This document shows, in pieces, positions 1 through 9,823 of a DNA stretch of 64,000 bases. The stretch is taken from the NCBI GenBank assembly GCA_021442155.1, contig CM038218.1:57907161-57971160 (forward strand), read 5' to 3'. The notes beneath the pieces were generated by a model that saw nothing but the letters and a program-made list of their open reading frames with translations, made no database searches and had not been told where the DNA came from. Made by a program: the position numbers and the translations under genes. The stretch is from Cymbidium sinense. Its lineage: Eukaryota; Streptophyta; Magnoliopsida; Asparagales; Orchidaceae. Position 1 is the stretch's first letter; the number at the start of each line of letters is the position of its first letter.

Positions 1-313
1 ATGTTAGATCAATTTGTTCTCTATTAAAAAAATAAAACCCCAAGACCTAAACTAAAACTGGAACACTATACCTAAAACCTAAACCCTAAACCTTAAACCA
101 TAAACCCTAAACCCTAAACCCTAAACCCTAAAAGCATAAACCCTATAACCCTAAACTCTAAACCCTACACCCTAAACCATAAACCCTAAACCCTAAAACC
201 TAACCCTAAACCTTACAACCTAAATCCTAAACCTAAACCTAAACCTAAAGTAACTAAATAAATTAAAAAATAAATCTAAATCATAAAGCCTAATAAACCT
301 AAACCTGAACCCT
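1..313 (+). repeat. Degenerate telomere-like array (CCCTAAA)n
   Basis: Irregular tandem CCCTAAA with CCTAAA, CCATAAA and CTAAAA variants; the complement is the plant TTTAGGG telomere repeat. Variant units are interleaved with perfect ones, so this is interstitial or subtelomeric rather than a clean chromosome end. The last ~70 bases hold the motif AAAGTAACTAAATAAATT (from about 247), which recurs upstream of most GR-RBP copies in the window. Confidence 0.9.
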
Positions 314-806
314 AAGAAGGGCAGAACCTTGATAATAGGAATGCCACTGCCAACCTGGATCAGTCTAGATCTAGTGATGGAGGCGATGGCAGAGGCGGCA
401 GTCATTGCAGTGGTGGTGGGGGATTTGGAGGTGCTGGTGGATATGAAGGTGGTGGTAGGAGTAGTGGTTGTTATGGAGGTGGGAGGAGCATTGGAGGTTA
501 CAGCTATGGTGCTGGCGAATGGAGAGATCGGGGACATCATGGTGGATCCCGCTACTCAAGAGGTCGAGGTTGTTTTGATGGGTACCGAGAATCAAGAATG
601 ATCGATCCGACCGCTACTTATGGAACTTGGTCTTTAGTCTTTATAGTAAAGACAGCTCTATTTATCTAAGTTTTTTGATTTGCTTTATGCATCCTCACTT
701 TTTATCTATGTCGTCTCTTGTGTCATAGAAAACTTGGTGTATTACTTGGTTGATGAAATTGAAAAGAAGAAATGTTGAATCTAAATTTATTCTAGATTAA
801 AAAAAA
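314..806 (+). pseudogene. GR-RBP mRNA 3' end, copy 1 (best-preserved frame)
   Basis: This is the 3' part of a plant glycine-rich RNA-binding protein message. The frame starting at 316 first reads as the end of an RRM (EGQNLDNRNATAN, matching the family motif NGQ-LDGR-ITVN). A glycine-rich domain follows, with GGGGFGGAGGYEGGG, RSSGCYGGGRS and an Arg/Tyr tail RDRGHHGGSRYSRGRG. There is no in-frame stop from 316 to 669; the family's usual stop after GGSDGN is lost, so the frame runs into the 3' UTR. The UTR continues to about 798 and ends in an A-run that joins CCCTAAA. The first RRM half, start codon and promoter are absent, so this is a fragment embedded in telomeric repeats. Family assignment is firm; the parental gene is not in the window. 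Confidence 0.8.
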
Positions 807-1925
807 CCCTATACCCTAAACTAAAACCTGCACCCTAGACCTAAAACCTAAACCATAAACCTTAAATCGTAAACCCTAAAAACCTTAAACCCTAAACCTT
901 AAACCCTAAAACCCTAAACCTTAAACCCTAAGCCTTAAACCTAAACCCTAAATCCTAAACCCTAAGCCCTAAACCCTAAACCCCAAATTTTAAACTCTAA
1001 ACCCTAAACCATAATCCTAAACCCTAAACCCTAAAAAGCTAAAAACCTAAACCTAAACTAAATAAAACCTAAAAAAACCTAAACAAAAATAAAATAAAAT
1101 AATAAAATAAAAGAAAAACCTAAATCTAAAGCTAAACCCTAAATAAAATAAAATAAACTAAAATAAACCTAAACCTAAACTAAAAAAAAAGCCTAAAAAT
1201 AAACCAAAAATTAAAACCTTAAACCTAAACCTAAAAAAATAAAATAAAAACCCTATCTTAAACCTAAAAATTAAAATAAAAACCTAAACCTAAAAAATTA
1301 AAATTAAAATAAAACTAAACTATAAAATAAGCATAAACCTAAACCTAAACCTAACAAATAAACTAAAACAAATAACCTAAACTAAATAAATAAACCAAAT
1401 ATAAATAAACTAAATTAAATAAAAATAAAAATAAACCTAAATAAAAATAAAAATAAAATAAACTAAAATAAACAAAAAAATAAACTAAATAAACTAAATA
1501 AATCTAAACCTACTAGTTTACTTAATTTTAAAAAAATCCTAAACCATAAATGCTAAATCTTAAACCCTAAACCCTAAAACTAACCATACACGCTAAACCC
1601 TAAACCTACAATCCTAAACCCTAAACCCTAAACCCTAAAAAACCCTATACACTAAATCAAAAACCCTAAACTAAGCATAAACCCTAAACCCTAAACCCTA
1701 AACCCTCAAAACCCTAAACACTAAAGGGTAAACACTAAACCCTAAACCCTAAAGCCTAAAACCCTAAACCCTAACCCTAAACCCTAAACCTAATAGCATA
1801 AACCCTAAACCTAAACCCTAAACCCTAACCCTAAACCCCAAACCCTAAACCTAAACCTAAACCTAAAGTAACTAAATAAATTAAAAAATAAACTTAAACA
1901 TTAAAATCTAATCAATCTAAACCCT
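807..1925 (+). repeat. Telomere-like array with A-rich block
   Basis: Three zones are visible: CCCTAAA-type at 807-1020; an A-rich zone of CCTAAA, CTAAA, TAAAA and AAATAAA at about 1020-1508; CCCTAAA-type again at 1538-1860. Then comes the AAAGTAACTAAATAAATT motif near 1865, just before the next GR-RBP copy. No coding potential is seen. Confidence 0.85.
1509..1537 (+). repeat. Junction motif copy J1
   Basis: CTAGTTTACTTAATTT followed by an A-run marks the exact switch from the A-rich zone to CCCTAAA units. It is one of fourteen copies in the window, all in the same orientation. Confidence 0.7.
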
Positions 1926-2384
1926 AATATTGGGCAGAACATTGATGGAAGGAATATCACCAAGCAGCCTAGATCGGCTGGAGGCATAGGCATATCATAG
2001 TGGTGGTGGATGGAGGAGTCGGTTGATATGAGGTGGTGAGCTATGGTGGTTAGCGAGGCGGGAGGAGGGATGGAGGTTACAATCGTGATGGTGGTGGAGG
2101 GAGAGATCGATGATATGATGGTGGATCACACTACTCGAGAGATCATGGTGGTTCTGATCAGAACTAGATAAACTAAAGAATGACTGATATGATCTGCTCC
2201 TTATGGAACCTATCTTTATAATAGAGACGGTTTTAATTATCTACGATTTTTGATTTTCTCTATGCATTTTCATTTTTTATCTATGTCATCGCTTGTGTCA
2301 TAGAAAACTTGGTTTGTTACTTGCTTGATGAACTTGAAAAGAAGAAATGTTGAATCTTATTTTGTTCTGAGTTAGAAAAAAAAG
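1926..2384 (+). pseudogene. GR-RBP mRNA 3' end, copy 2 (frame broken)
   Basis: It starts at the same point as the other copies (ATTGGGCAGAAC for AATGGGCAGAAC) and keeps the glycine-rich coding pattern, the YDGGS-type tail and the 3' UTR with AAAACTTGGT and GAAGAAATGTTGAATCT. Indels around 1980-2090 break the frame. The end is an A-run at about 2376-2384, after which CCCTAAA resumes. It is a decayed duplicate of copy 1. Confidence 0.75.
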
Positions 2385-3402
2385 CAAAACCCCTAAACCC
2401 TAAACTAAAACTTGAACCCTAGACCTAAAACCAAAACTCTAAACCCTAAATCCTAAACCCTAATAACCTTAAACCCTAAATCCTAAACCATAAAACCCCA
2501 AACCCTAAACTTAAACCCTAAACCCTAAAACCTCTTCCCCAAACCCTAAACCCTAAACCTTAAACACTGAACCCTAAACTCTAAACACTGAAAAGCTAAA
2601 AACCTAAACCTAAACTAAATAAAACCCAAAAATAAAATAAATCAAAAACAAAAACCAAAATAAAATAAAAATAATAATAAAACCTAAGCCTAAACTAAAA
2701 ACATAAACCCAAACCTAAACATAAACCTAAAAAAAATAAAAAATAAAAAATAAAAACTAAACTAAAATAAAATAAATAAAAACCTAAACTAAACTAAAAA
2801 ATAAAAACCTAAATAAAATAAAATCTAAACATAAAATAAAAATAAAATAAACCTAAAATAAAGTAAAATAAAACTAAATAAAAATCTAAACCTAAAATAT
2901 AAACCTAAAAATAAAACCTAAAAATAATTAAAAAATAAAACTTAAACCCTAAACAAAATAAAAAAATTAACCTAAAATAAAAATAAAATAAACATAAACC
3001 TAAACTAAAAAAAATAAAACCTAAATGTAAACCTAAAATAAACTAAAACTAAACCTAAACCTAAACCTAAACCAGAAATAAAATAAAATAAACAAAAAAT
3101 AAACCTAAACCTAAACAAAAGAATAAAACCTAAAAATAAACTTAAAATAAACACGTAAAACCTAAACCTAAAAAAAATTAAATAAAAACATAAAGATAAA
3201 TCTAAAAATAAAAAATAAAACCAATACAAAAAAAAAATAAAATAAAAATGAAACTAAACTAAAAAATAAACCGAAACCTAAACCTAAACCTAAAAAATAA
3301 ACTAAAATAAAAAATGTAAACTTAAATAAATAAATAAAATTAAATAAAAATAAAAAAATAAAAAAACTAAAATAAATAAAAAACAAACTAAATAAATTTA
3401 AA

Positions 3403-3427
3403 CCTAGTAGTTCACTTAATTTTAAAA
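3403..3427 (+). repeat. Junction motif copy J2
   Basis: Diverged form CCTAGTAGTTCACTTAATTT at the A-rich to CCCTAAA switch; it is followed by a short AT stretch and then seven A before CCTAACCC. Confidence 0.65.
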
Positions 3428-4218
3428 TATATATAAAAAAACCTAACCCTAAACCCTAAACTCTAAACCTAACACTAAACCCTAAACCTAAAACCTAAAC
3501 CCTAAACCCTAAACCCTAAACCCTAAACCCTAAACCTACAACCATAAACCCTAAACCCCAAACCCTAAACCCTAAACCCTAAACCCAAAACCCTAAATCG
3601 TAAACCCTAAAAACCTAAAAATCTAAAAACCTAAACTTAAACTAAATAATGCATAAAAATAAATTGAATAAAAAACCTAACCCTATCTAAAATAAAAATA
3701 AAAATAAAAAATAAAAACATAAACCAAAACCTAAAAATAAAAAAAATAAAAAACCTAAACCCTAAACTAAAAAAAACATAAACCTAAAATAAACAAAAAA
3801 AAATAAAAATAAACCTAAACTAAAATAAATAAAACCTAAACCTAAACCTAAAATAAATGAAACCTAAACCCTAAACTAAATAACTAAAATAAACTAAAAA
3901 TAAACTTAAACCTAAACAAAAATAAAAAACTTAAAATAAACCTAAAATAAAAACCATAAACCTAAACCTAAAAAATAAAATAAAAACATAATCTTAAACC
4001 TAAGAATAATAAACAAAACTTAAACCAAAAAAAAAAACCTAAACTAAAAAATGAACATAAACCTAAAAATTAAACTAAAATAAAAAATCTAAACTAAAAT
4101 AAATAAACCTAAAATATATGAACAAAACTAAATAAAAAAAAATAAACCTGAATAAAGATAAAAAATAAATAAAATCAAATAAATAAAAAATAATCTAAAT
4201 AAACTAAGAAAACCTAAA

Positions 4219-4247
4219 CCTAACGATTTACTTAATTTAAAAAAATA
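4219..4247 (+). repeat. Junction motif copy J3
   Basis: CCTAACGATTTACTTAATTT plus an A-run, again at an A-rich to CCCTAAA boundary. Confidence 0.65.
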
Positions 4248-5402
4248 CCTAAACCCTAAACCCTAAACCTACAACCTTATACCCTAAACCCTAAACCCTA
4301 AACCTTAAACCTTAAACCCTATATACTAAATCCTCAACTCTAAACCCTAAACCCTAAACCTTAAAACCCTAAACCCTATGCCCTAAACTAACCCTAAACC
4401 ATAAACTTTAAAAACCCTAAACTCTAAAGCCTAAATCTTAAACCCTAAAACCTAAACCCTAAACTAACCTAAACCCTGCCTAAACCCTAACCTAACTAAA
4501 CCCTAAACCCTAACCTTAAACTCCTAAACACTAAACCCTAAACCTTAAACCCAAACCCTAAATTCTAAACCCTAAACCCTAAAACCATAAACACCAAACC
4601 CTAAACCCTAAGCCCTAAACCCTAAAAACCTAAAAACCTTAACATAAACTAAATAAAACCTAAAAATAATATAAATAAAAAAATGTAAACCAAAATAAAT
4701 TAGAAAATAAAAAAGTTAAAAATTTAAACTAAAGCATAAACCTAAACCTAAAAAGAAAATAAAATGAACTAATAAAAATAAACTTAAACAAAATAAATAA
4801 AAGCATAAACTAAACTAAAAAAATAAAATAAAACTAAGAACAAAAGTCCTAAATATAATAAAATTAAACGTAAAATAAAAATAAAATAAACCTAAAATAA
4901 AATAAAATGAAAACTAGATAAAAACCTAATCTTAAAAAATAAACCTTAAAACAAAACCTAAAAAATAAATAAATAATAAAACCTAAATCCTAAACTAAAA
5001 ACAAACCCTAAACCTAAAATATAAAATAAAATAAAATAAAATAAACTAAACTAAAATAAATAAAACCTATAGCTAAACTTAAACCTAAAGTAAAACTAAA
5101 TAAGAAAATAAACTAAAAAAAACCTAAACCTAAACTAAAACATAAAACCTAAAAATAAGCATAAAATAATAACCTAAAACATAAACTTAAAAAAATAAAA
5201 TAAAAACCTAAACCTAAACATAAAAAATAAATGAAAAATAAAACTCAATTGAAAAATTAACATAAACCTAAACCTAAACCTAAAAAAGAAACTAAAATTA
5301 AAAACCTAAACTAAAATAAATAAACTAAACTAAATAAAAATAAAAAATAAACCTAAATAAAAATAAAAATAAAATAAACTAAATAAAGTAAATAAACCTA
5401 AA

Positions 5403-5430
5403 CCTACAGGTTTACTTAATCAAAAACAAA
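5403..5430 (+). repeat. Junction motif copy J4
   Basis: CCTACAGGTTTACTTAATC followed by an A-rich tail at the switch back to CCCTAAA units. Confidence 0.65.
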
Positions 5431-5650
5431 AACCTAAACCCTAAATCCTAAACCCTAAACCCTAAACCTACAATCCTAAACCCTAAACCCTAAAAGCATT
5501 AACCCTAATACCCTAAACCCTAAACCCTAAACCCTAACACTAAACCCCAAACCCTAAATCCCAAACCCTAAACCTAAAGCTAAAGTAATTAAATAAATTA
5601 AATAATAAACCTAAACTCTAAAACCTAATAAACCTAAACCTAAACCCTAA

Positions 5651-6076
5651 GAATGGGTAGAACCTTGATGGCAGGAAGATCATAGTCAATAAGACTCAGT
5701 TTAGATTTGGCAGTGGAGGTGAAGGCGGAGGTGGCAGTTATCACAATGGTGGTGGGGGATCTAGAGATCTGGTGGATATGGAGGTGGTGCTTGGAGTAGT
5801 GGTGGTTGTGGAGGTAGGAGGAGCGATAAAGGTTACAGCCATGGTGGATCCCGCTACTTTAAAGGCCGAGGTGGTTCTGATGGGAACTAGAGAAACTGAA
5901 GGATGACTCGTTTGATCTACTGCTTATGGAACTATGTCTTTACATTAGAGACGGTTTAAGTTATCTAGGATTTTTGATTTGCTCTATGCCTCATTTTTAT
6001 CTATTTGCCGCTATGTCTTAGAAAACTTGGTGTTACTTTGCTTGAAGAAATTTTGAATCTGAATTTTTAAAAAAAA
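5651..6076 (+). pseudogene. GR-RBP mRNA 3' end, copy 3
   Basis: It begins at AATGGGTAGAACCTTGATGG, so the Gln codon of the RRM motif is now a TAG stop. The glycine-rich region is recognisable (TCACAATGGTGGTGGGGGAT near 5740) but part of the Arg/Tyr tail is deleted. The 3' UTR is shortened and ends in an A-run at 6069-6076 joined to array. By eye its start is closest to copy 8 at 42435. Confidence 0.7.
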
Positions 6077-7093
6077 CCATAAACCATAAACCCTAAACTA
6101 AAACTTGAACCCTAAACCTAAAACCTAAACCCTAAACTCTAAACCCTAAACCCTAAATTATAAACCCTAATCCCTAAAACCCTAACCCCTAAAACCCTAA
6201 ACCCTAAAACCTAAACACTAAACCTCAAACCCTAAACCGTAAACCTAAAAAAATAACCCAAAACCCTAAATTAGAAATCCTAAACCCTAAACCCTAAACA
6301 CACCTTAAACACTAAATTATAAACCCCAAACCCTAAAATGTCACAAACCTAAACCTAAACTAAATAAAATAAATAAATAAACCTAAACAAAAATAGAAAA
6401 ATAAAATAAAATGATAAACTAAAGTCTAAACCTAAACCTAAACCTAAACCTTAAAAGAAAAAAAACAAAACTAAAATCAAAAAAATAAAAATGGATAAAA
6501 ACCTTTATAAAATATTAACTAAACCTAAAATAAAAAAATAAACATAAATAAATAAAAATTAAAATTAAATAAAAAAAACCAAAACAATAAACCAAAAAAA
6601 ATAAACCCTAAGAATAAATAAAATAAAACATAAACTAAAAATAAAAAAAAACTAAAACCTAAAAAAGAAAAATAAACCTAAACTAAACTAAAATAAATAA
6701 AACCTAAGCCTAAACGTAAAATAAAATAAATCTAAACCTAAGCCTAAACTAAATAAAATAAATTAAATTAAAAAAAGCCTAAACTTAAACTAAAAAAATA
6801 AAACCTTAAAATAAACCAAAAATGAAAACCTAAAAATAAACCAAAAATAAAAACCTTAAACCTAAACCTAAAAAAATAATATCAAAATTTAAACCTAAAC
6901 CTAAAAAAAATAAAACATAAACCTAAAAATAAAAGAAAATAAAACTAAACTAAAAATAAAAAAACCAAAAATCTAAAATAAAGAACATAAAATAAAATAA
7001 ACCTAAAATAAATAAACTAAACTAAATAAAGATAAAATATAAATAATTTTAAATAAAATAAACTAAAATAAATAAAATGTTAATAAACCTAAA

Positions 7094-7120
7094 CCTACAT
7101 TTGCATGGTTTTAAAATATA
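7094..7120 (+). repeat. Junction motif copy J5 (diverged)
   Basis: CCTACATTTGCATGGTTTT occupies the position expected for the motif, before the array returns. Similarity is partial, so this rests mainly on position. Confidence 0.45.
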
Positions 7121-7139
7121 AAAATAAATAAAATCTCTA

Positions 7140-7460
7140 ACCATGCCCTAACACTAAACCCTACTCTAAACCTGCTGCCCTACCCCAACCCTACCCTACC
7201 CTGTGCCCAAAACCTAAACCTGAGCCACTAAAAAACTGAGCCTTACCACAACTAAACTGGCTGGTGGCTTACCATCACCCAGGCCCTAGGCCCTGGGCCC
7301 TGGGCCCTCCTAACCCTACTAGGCCCTCCCTAACCACAGGCCACTGGCTGACCTGGGCCTGAGCCCTGACCACTGAGGCCACAAACCTGGGTTAAGGCCT
7401 AAACAACTGACCACTGAGTAACCACTGGCCCTGGGCCTCTGAGCCTAAACTCCACCTGAA
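7140..7460 (+). repeat. CCCTGGG-type variant telomere zone
   Basis: Repeats such as CCCTGGGCCCTGGGCCC and CCACTGGCTGACC become normal CCCTAAACC/CCACTAACTAACC units if G is read as A. The zone is flanked on both sides by ordinary array. It is either a strand-asymmetric A-to-G series or a base-calling artefact. Confidence 0.7.
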
Positions 7461-7793
7461 ATCCTCTTCTAGCCAAATAAAATAAAAAGCCTTAAAGGGG
7501 TTGAGCTAAAAGCCACTAAAATTAAACCTAAACTTTAAAGGCCTAAAGGCTAAGAAGAAAAATAAAAAACTAAACTTAACCTAGGCCTTAAATCTTAGTA
7601 AACCAAAACCTAAAAAAAAACTAAAAATAAAACCTAAAATAAAATAAATAAAGACTAAACTAAAATAAAATAAAATAAGATAAAAAAAAAGATAAAGATA
7701 AAATAAACATAAAATAAATAAAATAAACATAAAATAAACAAAAGATAAATAAAATAAATAAATAAAATAAAAATAAATACTAAATGGCTAAAC

Positions 7794-7822
7794 CTGTCGG
7801 GTTTGGTGACGTTTCAAAAAAG
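7794..7822 (+). repeat. Junction motif copy J6 (diverged)
   Basis: CCTGTCGGGTTTGGTGACG followed by TTTCAAAAAA sits at the A-rich to CCCTAAA switch just before the LINE. Only the layout and the A-run are clearly conserved. Confidence 0.4.
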
Positions 7823-8185
7823 CACCTAAATCCCAAACCCTAAATCCTAAACCTTAAACCTACTAACCACAAACCCTCCCTAAACTAACCCTAAATCCTT
7901 CCCCTAAACCCTAAACCACAAACCCTAAACCTAACCCCTAACCCAACCCTAACCACCAACTAACCACAACCAACCCTAACCCTAACCCTCACCCTCAAAA
8001 CCCAAAACCCTAAACTTTAATCAAAACTCTCCTAAAAACCCCTCTCTCCTCTTGGCCGTGGTGCTCTCTGGCGATTGCATTTTCCCCTTTCATTTTCATT
8101 GGCCAATTTTTGATCATTTTTGATCAATTTTTTCAATAATTTGTCTGTGATTGGCCTCTAATATGAGTATCCCTTCACTCTTTCA

Positions 8186-9160
8186 ATGGCAGAGGAGCCA
8201 CTTTCTGTGCAATCGAGCTTATCCATCTTGGAGGCATCACCTAGGGCATCAGATTTACATGGAATTATGGATCCAAAATCAATCGCTACTCTGCCTTTAG
8301 TTAAGTCCTTTAAGGATGCATTATCTGGTAAGAACCTTTCCCCTAATGCTTCGGTGAATTTGATCTCGACCTCATTTTGTGGGATGCCTGCTGTTATGTG
8401 CTCGAATCTAGACGTGGAAAAGTTGGCGAAGCCTTTTGAATTCTCTTTAGTTGGTAAATTTTCCTTACGTCGGCCAACTCTCGATAACATCCGATCATTT
8501 TTTCATAGCCTTAAACTTTCAAGTGTTTTCACTATCGGATTGATTGATCTTAGGCATATTTTAATTCATCTCTCTAATGACTTAGATTATTCAAGAGTTT
8601 TTGCCCGTCGCTCTTACTTTGTGTTTAATTGTCAAATGTGACTTGAAATGGTCTCCTCTTTTGATATAAAGAGAATCCCCAATTGTTCTATATGGCTAGT
8701 TCTTCCTAATATAAGAATACATTATGTTACACATCAAGTTCTTTTTGTGGTTGGGGCTCTCTTTGGTTGACCTCATCAAATTGATCAGGCCACCGTTGTG
8801 AGATCACGACCTTCTGTTGCTCGTATTTTGGTTGAGATTGATATTACTAAAAAGCATCCTAAAGAAGTTTGGATCGGCTCTGACAAGTTCGGTTATAATC
8901 AAAAAGTGGAATTTGAGAACTTTCTTATTTTTTGCACACATTGTAAGATTCATGGTCATGATCATTCTGAATGTTTTGTGTTGCGTACTCATCTTAAAAA
9001 GAATAAATTGCTAGATCTTAATCTTACTCTATCAAATAAAAAAACCAATAAATTTGCTTATGTGCCTAAAGTCACTCAAAATGGGAATCATCCCCTACCC
9101 TACTCCTTTTCTATCCAGCGATTTGCCTATTGGAGAGCAATGCAGCATGTTAAAAAATAA
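8186..9160 (+). pseudogene. LINE ORF1 (gag-like, DUF4283 + CCHC zinc knuckle)
   Basis: An RNA-binding ORF1 protein of plant L1 elements, which would coat the element RNA. Starting at ATG 8186, residues ~85-150 match DUF4283 (FSLVGKFSLRRPTLDNIRSF, then IDLRHILIHLSNDLDYSRVF). The same frame continues past two nonsense codons, TGA at 8639-8641 and TGA at 8768-8770. It then reads RPSVARILVEIDI and a perfect CX2CX4HX4C knuckle, CTHCKIHGHDHSEC (about 8933-8974), and stops at TAA 9158-9160. A small compensating frame slip just after the first TGA probably replaced the conserved KWSP segment. Apart from these lesions the domain order is complete, so the decay looks moderate. Confidence 0.85.
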
Positions 9161-9823
9161 TGCTTATGAGGTTGTGAGGAGGAAAATGATAACTTAATTA
9201 ACATTGCTTCTAATAGTAATAATTTGGCTCCTCAAGACAATACCTTGACTCAGTCTAACCTACCCCTTTTGGCTAGTGAACCCAAGGAGACTCATATGAA
9301 CCCTACTGGTGATTTGAATGGAAACTTCAAGTTGGATCAAATTTGAAAACAAATTCTGGAGTTGATCCTTTGATGAAAGAAAAAAATCTAAAAATTGCTG
9401 ATCCTTTGATGATGGAATAAAATCTAAAAAGTAATTCTAAAACTGAGCATGAAATCTGTGCTAATAATGGCTTCACAACCTCTCCTTCTCCTACCCTTTA
9501 GAGTGATATGAATGCTAACCCACTTTCTCAGCTTAATTCTGACATTGAAGAAGGGAAATTACCATTAGAAATGCTTTGACTGATACAGGTCCTATTTTGA
9601 ATATCACTAATCAGTCCCTCTTGGATGGTGATACTTTGGACAACAATAGATATTTTCAAACTATTTTTTTTAAAAAAATCTCTTAAAGCTAGAATGTTCA
9701 CTAATAGCTCCACTAAAACTACTAGATCTTCTCTAACTTCCCATAAATAACTATTTTTAGTTTTCTTTTCTTCTTACTTTTTTATTTCTTTAGTTATCTC
9801 TTTTCCTTCTTTCTTAGTTTATT
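9161..9823 (+). other. LINE inter-ORF region
   Basis: Low-complexity, Asn/Ser-rich coding remnant of the ORF1 C-terminal part with many stops, then a T-rich stretch (about 9740-9815) just before the ORF2 start codon. No separate gene is seen. Confidence 0.6.

Larger units (their letters stand above)
2385..5650 (+). repeat. Telomere-like array, three A-rich blocks
   Basis: CCCTAAA-type zones lie at about 2385-2600, 3430-3620, 4245-4640 and 5430-5620. A-rich CCTAAA/TAAAA zones lie between them, at about 2600-3400, 3620-4215 and 4640-5400. Each A-rich zone ends at a junction motif (J2-J4). Long minus-strand open frames here are rich in Phe, Leu and Tyr and simply read TTTAGG/TTTTA repeats. Confidence 0.85.
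6077..8044 (+). repeat. Telomere-like array with CCCTGGG-type zone
   Basis: CCCTAAA-type at 6077-6340; A-rich at about 6350-7090; junction motif J5; an unusual G-rich zone at about 7140-7460 where units read CCCTGGG, CCTGAGCC and ACTGGCC; A-rich again at 7460-7790; junction motif J6; then CCCTAAA/CCCTAACC units up to the LINE. The G-rich zone keeps the spacing of the array. Confidence 0.8.

Noticed and set aside
1..313. True chromosome end (terminal telomere)
   Set aside because: Units are too variant and include captured sequence; a terminal array should be nearly uniform.
220..601. Ser/Thr/His-rich and Val-rich frames over GR-RBP copies (also at 34017, 35604, 39761, 44008)
   Set aside because: These are other-frame or antisense readings of the glycine-codon repeat; only the glycine frame matches a protein family.
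3005..3386. Minus-strand open frames rich in Phe, Leu and Tyr
   Set aside because: They only read the complement of CCTAAA/TAAAA repeats; no start context or domain, and similar frames appear wherever stops happen to be absent.
8158..8490. Minus-strand 110-codon frame in LINE ORF1
   Set aside because: Antisense shadow of the DUF4283 region.
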